Positions 23,232 to 33,438 of a DNA stretch of 64,000 nucleotides are shown piece by piece. Under the pieces are notes generated by a model. That model did not search any database and was not told where the DNA came from. It saw nothing but the letters and a program-made list of their open reading frames with translations. Position 1 is the first letter of the stretch. The number at the start of each line of letters is the position of its first letter. The translations under genes and the position numbers were made by a program. This DNA comes from Streptococcus gallolyticus (GTDB taxonomy: Bacteria > Bacillota > Bacilli > Lactobacillales > Streptococcaceae), in the NCBI GenBank assembly GCA_019794795.1, contig JAIMFC010000001.1, positions 186,001 to 250,000 of the forward strand. Direction: 5' to 3'.

Positions 23232-24427
23232 TGCCAACGATTAAAAAAGTAAACATTGAAACCATTGAACGCCCAGAGCGCTTCTTGGATACCAAATTGT
23301 TGACCAAAGCAGAAGTTGAAGCAGCTATTGAAAAAGCGCTTAAACAGGTTTACGTCAACATGGGTTACTTTGGTGAAGATTACCCAACACCAGCAACTTT
23401 TGACAACATCTACAAAGTCATGGATAACACTGAGTGGACCAATGCTTTCTGGACAGGATGCCTTTGGTTGGCTTACGAGTACAAGGGAGATGAAAAGATC
23501 AAAGAATTGGCCCACAAAAATGTGCTATCATTCCTTGATCGTGTTAATAACCGCGTTGAACTTGATCACCATGACCTAGGTTTCCTTTACACACCATCAT
23601 GTATGGCTGAGTACCGTATCAATGGTGATGAAAAAGCCTTGGAAGCCTCTATTAAAGCAGCTGACAAATTGATTGAACGTTACCAAGAAAAAGGTGGCTT
23701 CATTCAAGCCTGGGGTGAACTTGGTCATAAAGATCACTACCGTTTGATTATCGACTGCTTGCTTAACATCCAACTGCTCTTCTTTGCTTATGAGCAAACT
23801 GGGGATGTCAAATATAAAGAGATTGCTGAAAATCATTTCTACGCTTCAGCTAACAACGTTGTTCGTGATGATGCGTCAGCCTTTCACACGTTCTACTTTG
23901 ACCCAGAAACTGGTGAGCCAGTTAAAGGGGTAACCCGTCAAGGTTACAGCGATGATTCAGCATGGGCTCGCGGTCAGGCTTGGGGTGTTTACGGTATTCC
24001 ACTAAGCTACCGTAAAATGAAAGATGAGCAGCAAATCGATCTCTTCAAAGGAATGACCAACTACTTCTTGAACCGTCTTCCTGAAGATAAGGTATCTTAC
24101 TGGGATTTGATTTTCGGAGATGGCTCAGGTCATGCTCGCGACACATCAGCAACAGCAACAGCAGTTTGTGGTATCCACGAAATGTTAAAGTACTTGCCAG
24201 AAGTTGATGAAGACAAGTTGACTTACAAGTATGCCATGCATGCTATGCTTCGTAGCTTAATTGAAAATTATACTAATGATGAATTTGTAGAAGGTCGTCC
24301 TCTTCTCTTGCACGGTGTTTATTCATGGCATTCAGGAAAAGGCGTTGACGAAGGTAATATCTGGGGAGATTACTACTACCTAGAAGCCCTCATCCGATTC
24401 TACAAAGACTGGGAATTGTATTGGTAA
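23231..24427 (+). CDS. ugl: Unsaturated glucuronyl hydrolase (GH88)
   Basis: Ugl hydrates and splits unsaturated glucuronyl disaccharides made by polysaccharide lyases, releasing an amino sugar and 4-deoxy-5-keto-uronate. The 398-residue protein matches the streptococcal enzyme: 'FWTGCLWLAYEY', 'HHDLGFLYTPS', 'RLIIDCLLN' (a catalytic Asp), 'VTRQGYSDDSAWARGQAWGVYG' and the end 'WGDYYYLEALIRF'. It has no signal peptide, so it works in the cytoplasm on PTS-imported sugar. The product feeds DhuI and DhuD, encoded divergently. Confidence 0.95.
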   Translation: MPTIKKVNIETIERPERFLDTKLLTKAEVEAAIEKALKQVYVNMGYFGEDYPTPATFDNIYKVMDNTEWTNAFWTGCLWLAYEYKGDEKIKELAHKNVLSFLDRVNNRVELDHHDLGFLYTPSCMAEYRINGDEKALEASIKAADKLIERYQEKGGFIQAWGELGHKDHYRLIIDCLLNIQLLFFAYEQTGDVKYKEIAENHFYASANNVVRDDASAFHTFYFDPETGEPVKGVTRQGYSDDSAWARGQAWGVYGIPLSYRKMKDEQQIDLFKGMTNYFLNRLPEDKVSYWDLIFGDGSGHARDTSATATAVCGIHEMLKYLPEVDEDKLTYKYAMHAMLRSLIENYTNDEFVEGRPLLLHGVYSWHSGKGVDEGNIWGDYYYLEALIRFYKDWELYW

Positions 24428-24461
24428 TAAAAAGTTTATAGAAAAATTTAGGAGGTCTCTT

Positions 24462-24953
24462 ATGACAGCACCAAATATTGTAATGACACGTGTCGATGAA
24501 CGTTTGATTCATGGACAAGGACAACTTTGGGTGAAATTCCTCTCATGTAATACGGTTATCGTTGCCAACGATGCAGTTTCTGAGGATAAAATTCAACAAA
24601 CATTGATGAAAACAGTTGTACCAGATTCAATCGCTATGCGTTTCTTCAGTGTACAAAAAGTGATTGACATTATTCACAAAGCCAATCCAGCACAAACGAT
24701 CTTTATCGTTGTGAAAGATGTGCAGGATGCCCTTCGCTTGGTGGAAGGTGGCGTGCCAATCAAAGAACTCAATATCGGTAATATCCACAATGCAGAAGGA
24801 AAAGAACAGGTCACTCGTTCCATCTTCCTTGGTGCGGAAGACAAAGAAGCTATCCGCAAATTGAGTCAAGATCATGGTGTAGTCTTTAATACCAAAACAA
24901 CTCCGCAAGGAAATGATGGTGCTATTGAAGTCAACATCCTCGACTATATTTAA
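24462..24953 (+). CDS. PTS mannose-family EIIB (AgaV type)
   Basis: A 163-residue EIIB with the phosphorylatable His17 in 'RVDERLIHGQGQLWVKF' and the family text 'SIFLGAEDKEAIRKL' near the C terminus. It carries phosphate from EIIA to the incoming sugar at the EIIC/EIID complex. GGAGG precedes the ATG, 34 bases after ugl. Its place between ugl and EIIC is the standard order of the streptococcal GAG-disaccharide PTS. Confidence 0.93.
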   Translation: MTAPNIVMTRVDERLIHGQGQLWVKFLSCNTVIVANDAVSEDKIQQTLMKTVVPDSIAMRFFSVQKVIDIIHKANPAQTIFIVVKDVQDALRLVEGGVPIKELNIGNIHNAEGKEQVTRSIFLGAEDKEAIRKLSQDHGVVFNTKTTPQGNDGAIEVNILDYI

Positions 24954-24990
24954 TATTGTTAACTACCATTCATAAATAAAGGAGAAAATT

Positions 24991-25857
24991 ATGGATATCA
25001 ATATCATGCAAGCTGTCTTAATCGGTTTGTGGACAGCCTTCTGTTTCAGCGGTATGTTGCTAGGAATCTACACTAACCGTTGTATCATCTTGTCGTTTGG
25101 TGTCGGAATCATCCTTGGTGATATTCCTACAGCCCTTGCAGTCGGAGCTATCTCTGAATTGGCTTACATGGGATTCGGTGTTGGTGCCGGCGGTACTGTA
25201 CCACCAAACCCAATAGGTCCTGGTATCTTCGGTACACTTATGGCAATCACAACTGCTGGAACTGCTAAAGCAGTGACTCCAGAAGCAGCTCTTGCCTTGA
25301 CTGTTCCAATTGCAGTCGGTATTCAATTCTTGCAAACATTTGCTTATACAGCCTTCGCTGGTGCACCTGGTATTGCTAAAAAATCACTTAAAAATGGCAA
25401 TCTTGCTAGCTTCAAGTTTGCAGCAAATGGTACAGTTTGGGCATTTGCAGTAATCGGTTTTGTACTTGGTTTGATTGGTGCCCTTTCAACGGATATGTTG
25501 ACTAGCCTCTTTGCCTTGATTCCACCAGTATTGATTAATGGTTTGACATTGGCAGGTAAAATGCTTCCAGCAATTGGTTTTGCAATGATTCTCTCAGTTA
25601 TGGCTAAGAAAGACCTTATTCCTTATGTTCTTCTTGGTTATGTACTCGCAGTTTACTTCGGTTTGCCAGTATTGACAGCCGTACCAAATGCAGATGGCGT
25701 ATTGACAGCTGTATCAGCAGGTTCTGTAACAGGTGTTCCAACAATCGGTGTTGCTATTATCGCTACAATCTTTGCTCTTATTGATGTTTACAGAAAACCA
25801 GCTATGGCAAGCACAGACACGAAAGCAGAAGGAGATGACCAAGATGACTGGATCTAA
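24991..25857 (+). CDS. PTS mannose-family EIIC membrane component (AgaW type)
   Basis: A 288-residue membrane protein with about eight hydrophobic segments and the EIIC signature 'AVGAISELAYMGFGVGAGGTVPPNPIGPGIFGT' near residues 50-82. It forms the sugar channel with EIID. AAAGGAG precedes the ATG. Its 3' end overlaps the EIID start by 14 bases, and the EIID ribosome site lies within its last codons. Confidence 0.93.
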   Translation: MDINIMQAVLIGLWTAFCFSGMLLGIYTNRCIILSFGVGIILGDIPTALAVGAISELAYMGFGVGAGGTVPPNPIGPGIFGTLMAITTAGTAKAVTPEAALALTVPIAVGIQFLQTFAYTAFAGAPGIAKKSLKNGNLASFKFAANGTVWAFAVIGFVLGLIGALSTDMLTSLFALIPPVLINGLTLAGKMLPAIGFAMILSVMAKKDLIPYVLLGYVLAVYFGLPVLTAVPNADGVLTAVSAGSVTGVPTIGVAIIATIFALIDVYRKPAMASTDTKAEGDDQDDWI

Positions 25858-26662
25858 AAAATTAGCAAAACGTGATTACGTTATTACAGCGCTCCGCGCC
25901 TTCTTCCTCCAAAACGGTTTCAACTACAGCAACTACCAAGGTCTTGGTTATGCCAACGTTGTTTATCCAGCATTGAAGAAATACTATGGCGCCGACAAAG
26001 AAGCACTTTGCAAAGCCTTGGATGACAATACAGAATTCTACAACACAAACCCACACTTCTTGCCATTCATCACTAGCTTGCATTTGGCAATGTTAGATAA
26101 TGACCGTCTAGAAGAAGAAATCCGTGGTATCAAAATGGCCCTCATGGGACCACTTGCAGGTATCGGTGATTCACTTTCACAATTCTGTTTGGCACCACTC
26201 TTCTCAACTATTGCCGCTTCACTTGCTACAGACGGCTCTATCTTGGGGCCAATCCTATTCTTCGTCTGCATGAATGCCATCTTGACAGGTATCAAATTGG
26301 CGACTGGTCTTTACGGTTTCAAACTTGGTACAAGCTTCATTGAAAAACTCAGTGAACAAATGGCAGTAGTATCTCGTGTAGCCAACATTGTCGGTGTAAC
26401 AGTTATCTCAAGCTTGGCAGCAACACAAGTGAAATTGACAATCCCATTCACCTTTAAACCTTCAGTTGAAGCAGCAGGTGCAGCACAAAAAATCGTGACA
26501 ATCCAAGGTATGTTGGACAAAATCGCACCAGCACTCCTACCAGTTCTTTACACGGCCTTGATGTTCTATTTGATTAAAAACAAAAAATGGAACACTTACT
26601 GGTTGGTACTCTTGACAGTTGTCATCGGTATTATCGGTAGCTGGTTGGGAATCCTTGCCTAA
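25844..26662 (+). CDS. PTS mannose-family EIID membrane component (AgaD type)
   Basis: A 272-residue EIID subunit. It has the N-terminal 'LAKRDYVITALRAFFLQNGFNYSNYQGLGYANVVYPAL', 'GPLAGIGDSLSQFCLAPLFSTIAASLA' and C-terminal membrane helices. I chose the ATG at 25844, behind AAGGAG, because homology begins there. A frame extending to 25733 would lie inside EIIC. It is the last gene of the operon and a terminator follows. No lyase gene intervenes before regR. Confidence 0.92.
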   Translation: MTGSKKLAKRDYVITALRAFFLQNGFNYSNYQGLGYANVVYPALKKYYGADKEALCKALDDNTEFYNTNPHFLPFITSLHLAMLDNDRLEEEIRGIKMALMGPLAGIGDSLSQFCLAPLFSTIAASLATDGSILGPILFFVCMNAILTGIKLATGLYGFKLGTSFIEKLSEQMAVVSRVANIVGVTVISSLAATQVKLTIPFTFKPSVEAAGAAQKIVTIQGMLDKIAPALLPVLYTALMFYLIKNKKWNTYWLVLLTVVIGIIGSWLGILA

Positions 26663-26678
26663 TCTATACATGTCGCTT

Positions 26679-26709
26679 TGGGATGGACAGAATTGTTCAT
26701 CCCATTTTT
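26679..26709 (+). terminator. Terminator of the PTS-ugl operon
   Basis: The stem TGGGATG/CATCCCA (26679-26704) is followed by five T residues. Confidence 0.7.
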
Positions 26710-26796
26710 GTCTCAAATACATAGTTTTTTCTGAAAAAAGTTTTTTTACGTGATATAATAAAAGGAAGAATTCGCTAACAAAGGAGGTGTGCGGAT

Positions 26797-27798
26797 ATGG
26801 GAAAGAAAATCACGATTACGGATATTGCCAAATTGGCAGGGACGTCTAAGACAACGGTATCTTTCTACTTGAATAAACGCTTTGATAAAATGTCCGACGA
26901 AACACGAGAGCGAATTCAGGCAGTAGTGGAGGAAACGGGCTATCGACCAAGTATGGTGGCGCGCAGCCTCAATTCTAAAAATAGTAAGTTGATTGGTGTT
27001 TTGATAGGAGATATCACTAACACCTTCTCTAATCAAATTGTCAAAGGGATTGAAAATGTGACCCAGAAAAAAGGCTATCAAGTCTTGATTGGCAATAGTA
27101 ATTACGATTCAAAAAATGAAGATCAATATATTGAAAATATGCTCAATATGGGAGTAGAAGGATTTATTATTCAGCCGACTTCTAACTTCCGTAAGTACAG
27201 CCGAATTATTGAGGATAAGCAAAAACACATGGTCTTCTTTGATAGTCAACTCTATGAGCACAAGACAAATTGGGTGAAAACCAATAATTATGATGCTGTC
27301 TATGATATGGTGCAGGCCAGTATTGCAAAAGGCTATGAAAAATTTATTATGGTGACAGCAGATACCAGCCTACTTAGTACGCGAATTGAACGGGCCTCGG
27401 GTTTTGTGGATGCTTTGACAGAAAGTGGTCACGATTACGATAGTTTGGTCATTGATAATGGCCCAGATATGGAAAAAGATATTCAGCAATTTTTAGCAGA
27501 GACGGTTCCAGCGGATCAGAAGACCTTGGTATTCGCGCCAAATTGCTGGGCCTTACCAACCGTTTTGTCAGCTATGAAGCACTTGAAACTAGATATGCCA
27601 CGAGTAGGACTTATCGGCTTTGACAATTTAGAGTGGACAGATTTTTCTTCTCCAACAGTTTCTACTATTGTGCAACCAGCTTTTGAAGAAGGCCAAGAAG
27701 CAGCGCGCATTTTAATTGATGAAATTGAAGGACATGCTCAGGTGGAAAATCAACAAATTTTCGATTGTCATGTGGAATGGAAAGACTCAACTTATTAA
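26797..27798 (+). CDS. regR: LacI-family regulator of GAG disaccharide genes
   Basis: A 333-residue repressor with an N-terminal helix-turn-helix ('ITDIAKLAGTSKTTVSFYLNKRF', residues about 6-28), hinge helix 'PSMVARSLN' and a periplasmic-binding-protein-like effector domain ('LIGVLIGDITNTFSNQIVKGI', 'GLIGFDNLEWTDFSSP'). Streptococcal RegR controls hyaluronidase and unsaturated-uronate genes and affects adherence and virulence. It has its own promoter (TATAAT about 26753-26758) and AAAGGAGG. The likely targets are the palindromes at 22421-22467 and 22771-22787. Confidence 0.93.
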   Translation: MGKKITITDIAKLAGTSKTTVSFYLNKRFDKMSDETRERIQAVVEETGYRPSMVARSLNSKNSKLIGVLIGDITNTFSNQIVKGIENVTQKKGYQVLIGNSNYDSKNEDQYIENMLNMGVEGFIIQPTSNFRKYSRIIEDKQKHMVFFDSQLYEHKTNWVKTNNYDAVYDMVQASIAKGYEKFIMVTADTSLLSTRIERASGFVDALTESGHDYDSLVIDNGPDMEKDIQQFLAETVPADQKTLVFAPNCWALPTVLSAMKHLKLDMPRVGLIGFDNLEWTDFSSPTVSTIVQPAFEEGQEAARILIDEIEGHAQVENQQIFDCHVEWKDSTY

Positions 27799-27802
27799 AA
27801 AA

Positions 27803-27836
27803 ATAGAAAAAACAGACCGCGGTCTGTTTTTTCTAT
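27803..27836. terminator. Perfectly palindromic bidirectional terminator between regR and clpE
   Basis: A 34-base perfect palindrome centred on CCGCGG, with AAAAAACAGA on the left and TCTGTTTTTT on the right. It serves both convergent genes, and the clpE stop lies inside its right edge. Confidence 0.8.
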
Positions 27837-30061
27837 GCTTTTGTAGCAGCTTTGATTTGGATATTACCGCTTGATGTCATGACGGCACGTAGATTTTTCT
27901 CGTTTGGATTTTCCAAGTAGAAATCTGTAATGGCGTCTTCGATTTGGTCTTGAATGGTACGACGCAATGGACGGGCACCCATTTTTGGATCATAGCCCAA
28001 GTCAACTAATTTTTCCTTGACCTTATCGGTGACATGAAGGCTGATACCGTTGCTTGACAAGCGTTTATTGACATCATCAAGCATGAGGCTGACAATCTTA
28101 AGAAGGTTAGCTTTGCTAAGGGCTTGGAATTCAATGATACCGTCAAAACGGTTCATAAATTCAGGACTGAAGAAGTTGCCAAGTTGTCCTAAGACAGACT
28201 GGCTACGATTTTCCAGTGCAGCACCAAAACCAACGGAAGCCTCAACCTTACCAGTACCTGCATTTGAGGTCATGATGATAATGGTATCTTTGAAGCTGAC
28301 TGTTCGACCTTGACCATCTGTCAATCGACCATCATCAAGGACTTGTAAGAACATGTGCATGACATCTGGATGTGCCTTTTCAACCTCGTCAAGCAAGATG
28401 AGAGAATAAGGATTACGGCGAACTTTTTCAGTCAATTGCCCAGCTTCTTCATAGCCGACATAACCTGGAGGCGCACCAACCAGCTTGGCGACAGCGTGTT
28501 TTTCCATGTATTCGGACATGTCGAATCGAATCATACTATCAGCTGAGCCAAAGAGCTCGATTGCTAACTGCTTAGAAAGTTCTGTTTTACCGACACCAGT
28601 TGGACCGACAAAGAGGAAGCTACCGATAGGACGATTTGGACTTCCAAGTCCGACACGGTTGCGACGAATGGCTTTGGCAATCTTATCTACAGCCTCATCT
28701 TGACCGATGACATGAGCCTTGAGGTCACTTGCTAGATGGATGAGTTGAGTTTGTTCTTTTTCCTTCAAATCACCAACAGGAATATTGGTTTTCTGCTCGA
28801 TAATGGCTTCGATTTCTTTTTCAGTAATCAGAGGAATATCCTCTTCACTAAGGCTGGTTTTCTGCATTTCCTTGTATTTGGCAATTTGGTCACGGTAGTA
28901 GGCAGCCTTTTCAAAATCTTCATCTTGAGTTGCTTGCGCTTTGCGATTTTCAGCATCAATCAAGCGTTTGTCAATTTCTTTTGGATCAACGAAGTTGAGA
29001 GTCAGATTCATTTTTGACCCAGATTCATCTAGCAAGTCAATGGCCTTATCAGGCAGGAAGCGATCTTGGATATAGCGGTTGGAAAGAACTGCAGCCGCTT
29101 CAATCGCCTCATCAGTATAGCGAACATGGTGGTAGTCTTGGTATTTGTTTTGCAAGCCTTTTAGAATGGTGATGGTCTCGTCCACACTTGGTTCCTCCAC
29201 CTTGACTGGTTGCATGCGGCGTTCAAGAGCTGCATCTTTTTCGATAATGCGGTATTCGTTGAGAGTGGTTGCGCCGACCAATTGGAGTTCGCCACGGGCA
29301 AGGGCTGGTTTGAGAATATTTCCAGCGTCCATATTTCCATCACCAGCAGAGCCGGCCCCTACGATTTCATGGATTTCGTCAATGAAGAGAATGACTTCAC
29401 GACGATTGCGAATTTCTTCCATGAGCTTTTGCATCCGCTCTTCAAATTGTCCACGGATACCGGTTCCTTGCACCAGGCTGACCACATCAAGGCGGATGAC
29501 TTCCTTACCTTGTAGTTTTTGTGGAACAGCGCCGTCAACAATTTTTTGAGCTAGTCCTTCGACAACGGCTGTTTTACCGACACCAGGTTCTCCGATGAGG
29601 ACAGGATTGTTTTTGGTGCGACGGTTGAGGATTTCAATCACGCGTGTGATTTCTTCGTCACGGCCGATGACAGGGTCAATGTCTCCACGGCGAGCAATAT
29701 CGGTCACGTTAATCCCAAATTCTTCTAGAAGACCATTAGGCTGCTGAGGTTCCTGCGGTCTTTGAGGTGGAATATTACCGCCTCCGTTATGTCCTGCTTG
29801 GGTTGGTGGTGTTTTCCCGTAATTTGGATTTCCGGCTGGCGTACGTCCTGTAATGCCTCCAATATTATTGAAAAACTCGCTGAAAGGATCCATATCATTT
29901 GGATTATGGAAATCTCCCAGTCCTTTCAAAATGGCATTGTTTGGATCTGTCTTCATAATCTGGTAACAATTGTGGCAGAGATCCACTTGCTGTTGTTTTC
30001 CGTTAAGGTTAGTATAGAGATGAATGGTTGCGTCGTTCATGTGACAATTTTGGCATAACAT
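27833..30061 (-). CDS. clpE: AAA+ ATPase ClpE, Clp protease subunit
   Basis: ClpE is a heat-inducible Hsp100 unfoldase that feeds ClpP. The 742-residue protein has the family-specific N-terminal zinc finger (Cys3, Cys6, Cys29, Cys32), a Gly/Pro/Asn-rich linker, an AAA module with '[13 protein letters not shown]' and '[13 protein letters not shown]', a UVR-like coiled coil, and a second AAA module with '[12 protein letters not shown]'. I start at the ATG before LCQNC, where AAGAAG is well spaced. In-frame ATGs lie two and 13 codons upstream. A CtsR box precedes it. Confidence 0.95.
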   Translation of the reverse strand: MLCQNCHMNDATIHLYTNLNGKQQQVDLCHNCYQIMKTDPNNAILKGLGDFHNPNDMDPFSEFFNNIGGITGRTPAGNPNYGKTPPTQAGHNGGGNIPPQRPQEPQQPNGLLEEFGINVTDIARRGDIDPVIGRDEEITRVIEILNRRTKNNPVLIGEPGVGKTAVVEGLAQKIVDGAVPQKLQGKEVIRLDVVSLVQGTGIRGQFEERMQKLMEEIRNRREVILFIDEIHEIVGAGSAGDGNMDAGNILKPALARGELQLVGATTLNEYRIIEKDAALERRMQPVKVEEPSVDETITILKGLQNKYQDYHHVRYTDEAIEAAAVLSNRYIQDRFLPDKAIDLLDESGSKMNLTLNFVDPKEIDKRLIDAENRKAQATQDEDFEKAAYYRDQIAKYKEMQKTSLSEEDIPLITEKEIEAIIEQKTNIPVGDLKEKEQTQLIHLASDLKAHVIGQDEAVDKIAKAIRRNRVGLGSPNRPIGSFLFVGPTGVGKTELSKQLAIELFGSADSMIRFDMSEYMEKHAVAKLVGAPPGYVGYEEAGQLTEKVRRNPYSLILLDEVEKAHPDVMHMFLQVLDDGRLTDGQGRTVSFKDTIIIMTSNAGTGKVEASVGFGAALENRSQSVLGQLGNFFSPEFMNRFDGIIEFQALSKANLLKIVSLMLDDVNKRLSSNGISLHVTDKVKEKLVDLGYDPKMGARPLRRTIQDQIEDAITDFYLENPNEKNLRAVMTSSGNIQIKAATKA

Positions 30062-30101
30062 AGGCATTCTTCTTTCTTTCAAACTTGTGTATTTTATCAA
30101 T

Positions 30102-30118
30102 AGTCAATAAAGGTCAAA
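30102..30118 (-). promoter_or_regulatory. CtsR operator of clpE
   Basis: In plus-strand reading AGTCAAT-AAA-GGTCAAA (30102-30118) fits the CtsR heptad direct repeat with one mismatch. Upstream on the minus strand a TTGCAT, 16 bases, TATAAT promoter (about 30129-30156) puts the operator at the transcription start. Confidence 0.8.
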
Positions 30119-30275
30119 TACAGTTTTATTATAACAAGATTTACTTAAAATGCAAGAATCTGCTATGATTGAGAGAGAATTTTCCTGTAAAAAAACGAGA
30201 CTTTCAAGAATATTGTAAGACTTTTCAAGGAAAGTATGGTAGAATACATGTATATAAAGAAATAGGAGAATTGAC

Positions 30276-30506
30276 ATGGAATCACATTTGGTGAGAATTA
30301 TCAGTCGATTGGAAGCAATGGCTACTGACGGTGGCACATTGAAACGTAACTTTGAACGTGATGGCGTTGTGGTTGCTGAGGTTGCTTTCAGTCACGACGA
30401 AGAAAATGGCTCTGTATTTACCTTGCGCGATGTTGCTGCTCGTGAAACTTATACCTTCGACAGCATCGACCTTATCGCCATGGAAATTTATGAGTTGTTG
30501 TATTAA
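30276..30506 (+). CDS. DUF1797 (YkuJ-like) small protein
   Basis: A 76-residue conserved protein of Firmicutes: 'LVRIISRLEAMATDGGTLKRNFERDGVVVAEV' and 'ETYTFDSIDLIAMEIYELLY'. The family folds as a small alpha/beta domain of unknown function. GGAG precedes the ATG, and a terminator follows directly, so it is transcribed alone. No membrane segment is visible. Confidence 0.87.
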   Translation: MESHLVRIISRLEAMATDGGTLKRNFERDGVVVAEVAFSHDEENGSVFTLRDVAARETYTFDSIDLIAMEIYELLY

Positions 30507-30510
30507 AAAG

Positions 30511-30531
30511 AAGCACGCAGGTGCTTTTTTT
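30511..30531 (+). terminator. Terminator after the DUF1797 gene
   Basis: The stem AAGCAC/GTGCTT (30511-30526) with a GCAG loop is followed by T residues. Confidence 0.75.
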
Positions 30532-30623
30532 ATGTTTAAAAATGAATATTTATATCAAAGTGATTGAATAATTATTCTGCTTATGTTATAGTAATATTTA
30601 TTTTAGAAAAGATAGGATAAGAA

Positions 30624-31310
30624 ATGAATTTTTCGTTTTTACCAAAATATTTGGATTATTATAATTATGGTGCAGTTGTTACGCTCATTATTGCTGCCTG
30701 TGTTGTCTTCTTTGGAAGCGTATTGGGGATTCTCTTGGCATTTGGTCAACGAAGCAAGTTCAAGCCTTTAGTCTGGCTTTGCAATATCTATATCTGGATT
30801 TTCCGTGGAACCCCAATGGTGGTACAGATTATGATTGCATTTGCTATGATGCACATTGCTGCGCCTTCTTTTAAACTTGGTATTTTATCCGTTGATTTGT
30901 CACGTTTGTTGCCAGGGATCATCATCATTTCCATGAACTCAGGTGCTTATGTTTCTGAGACGGTTCGTGCAGGGATCAATGCGGTGCCAAAGGGGCAGTT
31001 AGAAGCTGCTTACTCTCTAGGTATTCGTCCTAAGCAAGCTATGCGCTACGTTATCATGCCTCAGGCGCTGAAAAATATTTTACCGGCTTTGGGAAATGAA
31101 TTTATCACCATTGTCAAAGACAGTTCGCTCTTGTCTACTATCGGGGTGATGGAGTTGTGGAATGGTGCGCAGACAGTTCAGTCAACCTCTTACATTCCAT
31201 TGACACCACTGATTTTTGCAGCCTTTTATTACTTGATTATGACAAGTATTTTAACCTTGATTATGCAAGTATTTGAAAGAATTTTGAACAAAGGAGCTCA
31301 ACATGTCTGA
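30624..31310 (+). CDS. Polar amino acid ABC transporter permease
   Basis: A 228-residue inner-membrane permease of the HisM/GlnP type with about five membrane segments. The EAA loop is '[35 protein letters not shown]', and the N-terminal region reads '[14 protein letters not shown]'. It forms the channel with the ATPase encoded next, overlapping it by eight bases. The amino acid transported cannot be told. No substrate-binding protein is fused or adjacent. Confidence 0.93.
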   Translation: MNFSFLPKYLDYYNYGAVVTLIIAACVVFFGSVLGILLAFGQRSKFKPLVWLCNIYIWIFRGTPMVVQIMIAFAMMHIAAPSFKLGILSVDLSRLLPGIIIISMNSGAYVSETVRAGINAVPKGQLEAAYSLGIRPKQAMRYVIMPQALKNILPALGNEFITIVKDSSLLSTIGVMELWNGAQTVQSTSYIPLTPLIFAAFYYLIMTSILTLIMQVFERILNKGAQHV

Positions 31311-32037
31311 TGCCATTATTTCAATCAAAGATTTACACAAATATTATGGAGATAATGAAGTTCTGAAAGGGATTCACCTAGACATTCAACAGGGGGAAGT
31401 GGTCGTGATTATTGGCCCTTCTGGTTCTGGTAAATCTACTTTCTTACGCACCATGAATTTGCTGGAAGTACCTACCAAGGGAACGGTTACTTTTGAGGGT
31501 GTCGATATTACGGACAAATCCAATGATATTTTCAAAATGCGGGAAAAGATGGGCATGGTTTTCCAACAATTTAACCTCTTTCCAAACATGACGGTTTTGA
31601 AAAATATTACTTTGTCACCTATCAAAACAAAGGGGATTGCTAAGTTTGAAGCAGAAGCTAAGGCGCGTGAATTGTTAGAAACAGTTGGCTTGCCAGACAA
31701 GGCTGACGCCTACCCTCAGAGTCTGTCTGGTGGTCAGCAGCAACGGATTGCTATCGCGCGTGGTCTGGCTATGGATCCAGATGTTCTCCTTTTTGATGAG
31801 CCCACTTCAGCGCTTGACCCAGAGATGGTTGGCGAAGTACTGGCTGTTATGCAAGATTTGGCGAAGTCAGGGATGACTATGGTGATTGTAACCCATGAAA
31901 TGGGCTTTGCACGTGAAGTGGCAGACCGTGTTATCTTCATGGACGGTGGCTACATTGTCGAAGAAGGGACACCAGAGCAAGTCTTTGAACACACTCGTGA
32001 AGAACGGACCAAGGATTTCTTATCGAAAGTTTTGTAA
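31303..32037 (+). CDS. Polar amino acid ABC transporter ATP-binding protein
   Basis: A 244-residue ATPase of the GlnQ/HisP type. Walker A is GPSGSGKST (about residues 40-48), the signature is [15 protein letters not shown], and Walker B is [13 protein letters not shown], with the H-loop His in 'VTHEMGF'. AAAGGAGC precedes the ATG, which lies within the permease 3' end. A bidirectional terminator ends the two-gene unit. Confidence 0.95.
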   Translation: MSDAIISIKDLHKYYGDNEVLKGIHLDIQQGEVVVIIGPSGSGKSTFLRTMNLLEVPTKGTVTFEGVDITDKSNDIFKMREKMGMVFQQFNLFPNMTVLKNITLSPIKTKGIAKFEAEAKARELLETVGLPDKADAYPQSLSGGQQQRIAIARGLAMDPDVLLFDEPTSALDPEMVGEVLAVMQDLAKSGMTMVIVTHEMGFAREVADRVIFMDGGYIVEEGTPEQVFEHTREERTKDFLSKVL

Positions 32038-32040
32038 TCA

Positions 32041-32070
32041 AAAAAAGGATAGTTTGCGCTATCCTTTTTT
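32041..32070. terminator. Bidirectional terminator between the amino acid ABC operon and brnQ
   Basis: The stem AAAAAAGGATAG/CTATCCTTTTTT with a six-base loop spans 32041-32070 and contains the brnQ stop. Confidence 0.8.
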
Positions 32071-33438
32071 GCTGGTTTGAAATTGTAATACGATGAGCCC
32101 GATGAGGTAGCCAGTCACGCTAAAGCAAATCCATCCCAAGGAGTAGGCTCCGAAAGGAATAGTGTCACGGAAGAAATGGCTAAGTGTCTGGGGCATTTGG
32201 AAGAGGTAGGTGAGCTCAGCTAGGCTTTCAGTCGCGTCATAGAGAGCTGGGAAGAGCGTAAAGAAAATAGTTGTTCGATAAACCAAAGGATGATTGTGGT
32301 AGAGTTTTCGACTTAGCACCAGAAAAATCAAGGCAATGGTTAGGGGGTAAAAAAGATAGAGAACAGGTGTTGACCAACGGATGATGACATCCAAACCACC
32401 AAAGTAAAAACTTGCTGATAGGAGTGTAAAAATTTGTGTCCATCTTACTTGTGACAATCTAGGAAAAATTTTGTGGAAGTAAGAAGAACTAGAAGTGATT
32501 AATCCTGTTGCAGTTGTGAGACAAGCTAAGAAAATAGCAACTCCCAAGCAGGCTTGGCCGATATTTCCTAAGAAAAATCTTGCAGTATGGCTGAGAATTT
32601 GTCCCCCATTGACTGGATCACCGTTGTAGGTAAAGAGTCCCACCTTCATAAAGAAGAGGGATTGGGAAGTGGCACCGATGCGACCGATGAAAACATAAAT
32701 AAAAGCTAGCAATCCAATCGCGATGAGACCGGAAATCAGAGTCACTTTTGTGATTTCTTTTCTTTTTGTGATACCAAAAATCTTATTGGCTTCGATAACC
32801 AGTGATGCAAAAATCAGAGAAGCCAAGGCATCCATTGTCCCATAGCCTTGAATGAGTCCTGCGATAAAAGGGTGGGAAGCAAAGGCTAGGTTGATAGATT
32901 TTCCAGCATTGTAAGGCCTTCCCAAATTTCCAGCTGGATGAAGAAAGGAGGCACCAATCAAGATGGTGATGATCAAGATTAAACTTGGTGTCAGGTATTT
33001 TCCGATATTTTCTGCTAATTTGCCAGGATAAACGGACAGAAGGTAGGCAAGACCGAAAAAGAGCAAGGCGTAGCCTAATTTGACAGGCCAGCTATGTCCG
33101 AGTACAGGCGCAATTCCGATGGCAAATGACGTTGCCCCAGTTCTTGGAATTGCAAAAAAAGGACCGACTGCCAGTGAGAGAATGGCTGTAAAAACAATGG
33201 CATACCATTTTGAAATAGGTTGCGCCAGACTTTCCAAATCATCCACACCAGACGAAGCGACTGCCATGACACCTAAAAGTGGCAAGGAAACACCTGTAAT
33301 ACAAAAACCTAAAATAGCTGTCCAAATATGTTGTCCAGCGTAAAGCCCCAGATAAGCTGGATAAATCAAATTTGCTGCGCCAAAAAAGAGCGCAAAGAGC
33401 ATAAAGCCAATAATAAAATAAACTCGTTTCGAGTACAT
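32059..33438 (-). CDS. brnQ: Branched-chain amino acid sodium/proton symporter BrnQ
   Basis: A 459-residue carrier (LIVCS family) with twelve hydrophobic segments. The N terminus 'FALFFGAANLIYPAYLG' is diagnostic, and 'PRTGATSFAIGIAPVLG' lies in the third region. It imports leucine, isoleucine and valine. The ATG at 33438 is favoured because AAAGGA lies seven bases before it. An in-frame ATG three codons upstream touches that site. It sits convergent to the amino acid ABC transporter. Confidence 0.93.
   Translation of the reverse strand: MYSKRVYFIIGFMLFALFFGAANLIYPAYLGLYAGQHIWTAILGFCITGVSLPLLGVMAVASSGVDDLESLAQPISKWYAIVFTAILSLAVGPFFAIPRTGATSFAIGIAPVLGHSWPVKLGYALLFFGLAYLLSVYPGKLAENIGKYLTPSLILIITILIGASFLHPAGNLGRPYNAGKSINLAFASHPFIAGLIQGYGTMDALASLIFASLVIEANKIFGITKRKEITKVTLISGLIAIGLLAFIYVFIGRIGATSQSLFFMKVGLFTYNGDPVNGGQILSHTARFFLGNIGQACLGVAIFLACLTTATGLITSSSSYFHKIFPRLSQVRWTQIFTLLSASFYFGGLDVIIRWSTPVLYLFYPLTIALIFLVLSRKLYHNHPLVYRTTIFFTLFPALYDATESLAELTYLFQMPQTLSHFFRDTIPFGAYSLGWICFSVTGYLIGLIVLQFQTSKKG

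Noticed and set aside
27803-27836. Perfect palindrome after regR as a LacI operator
   Set aside because: It lies between convergent gene ends with A and T runs, as expected of a bidirectional terminator, not near any promoter.
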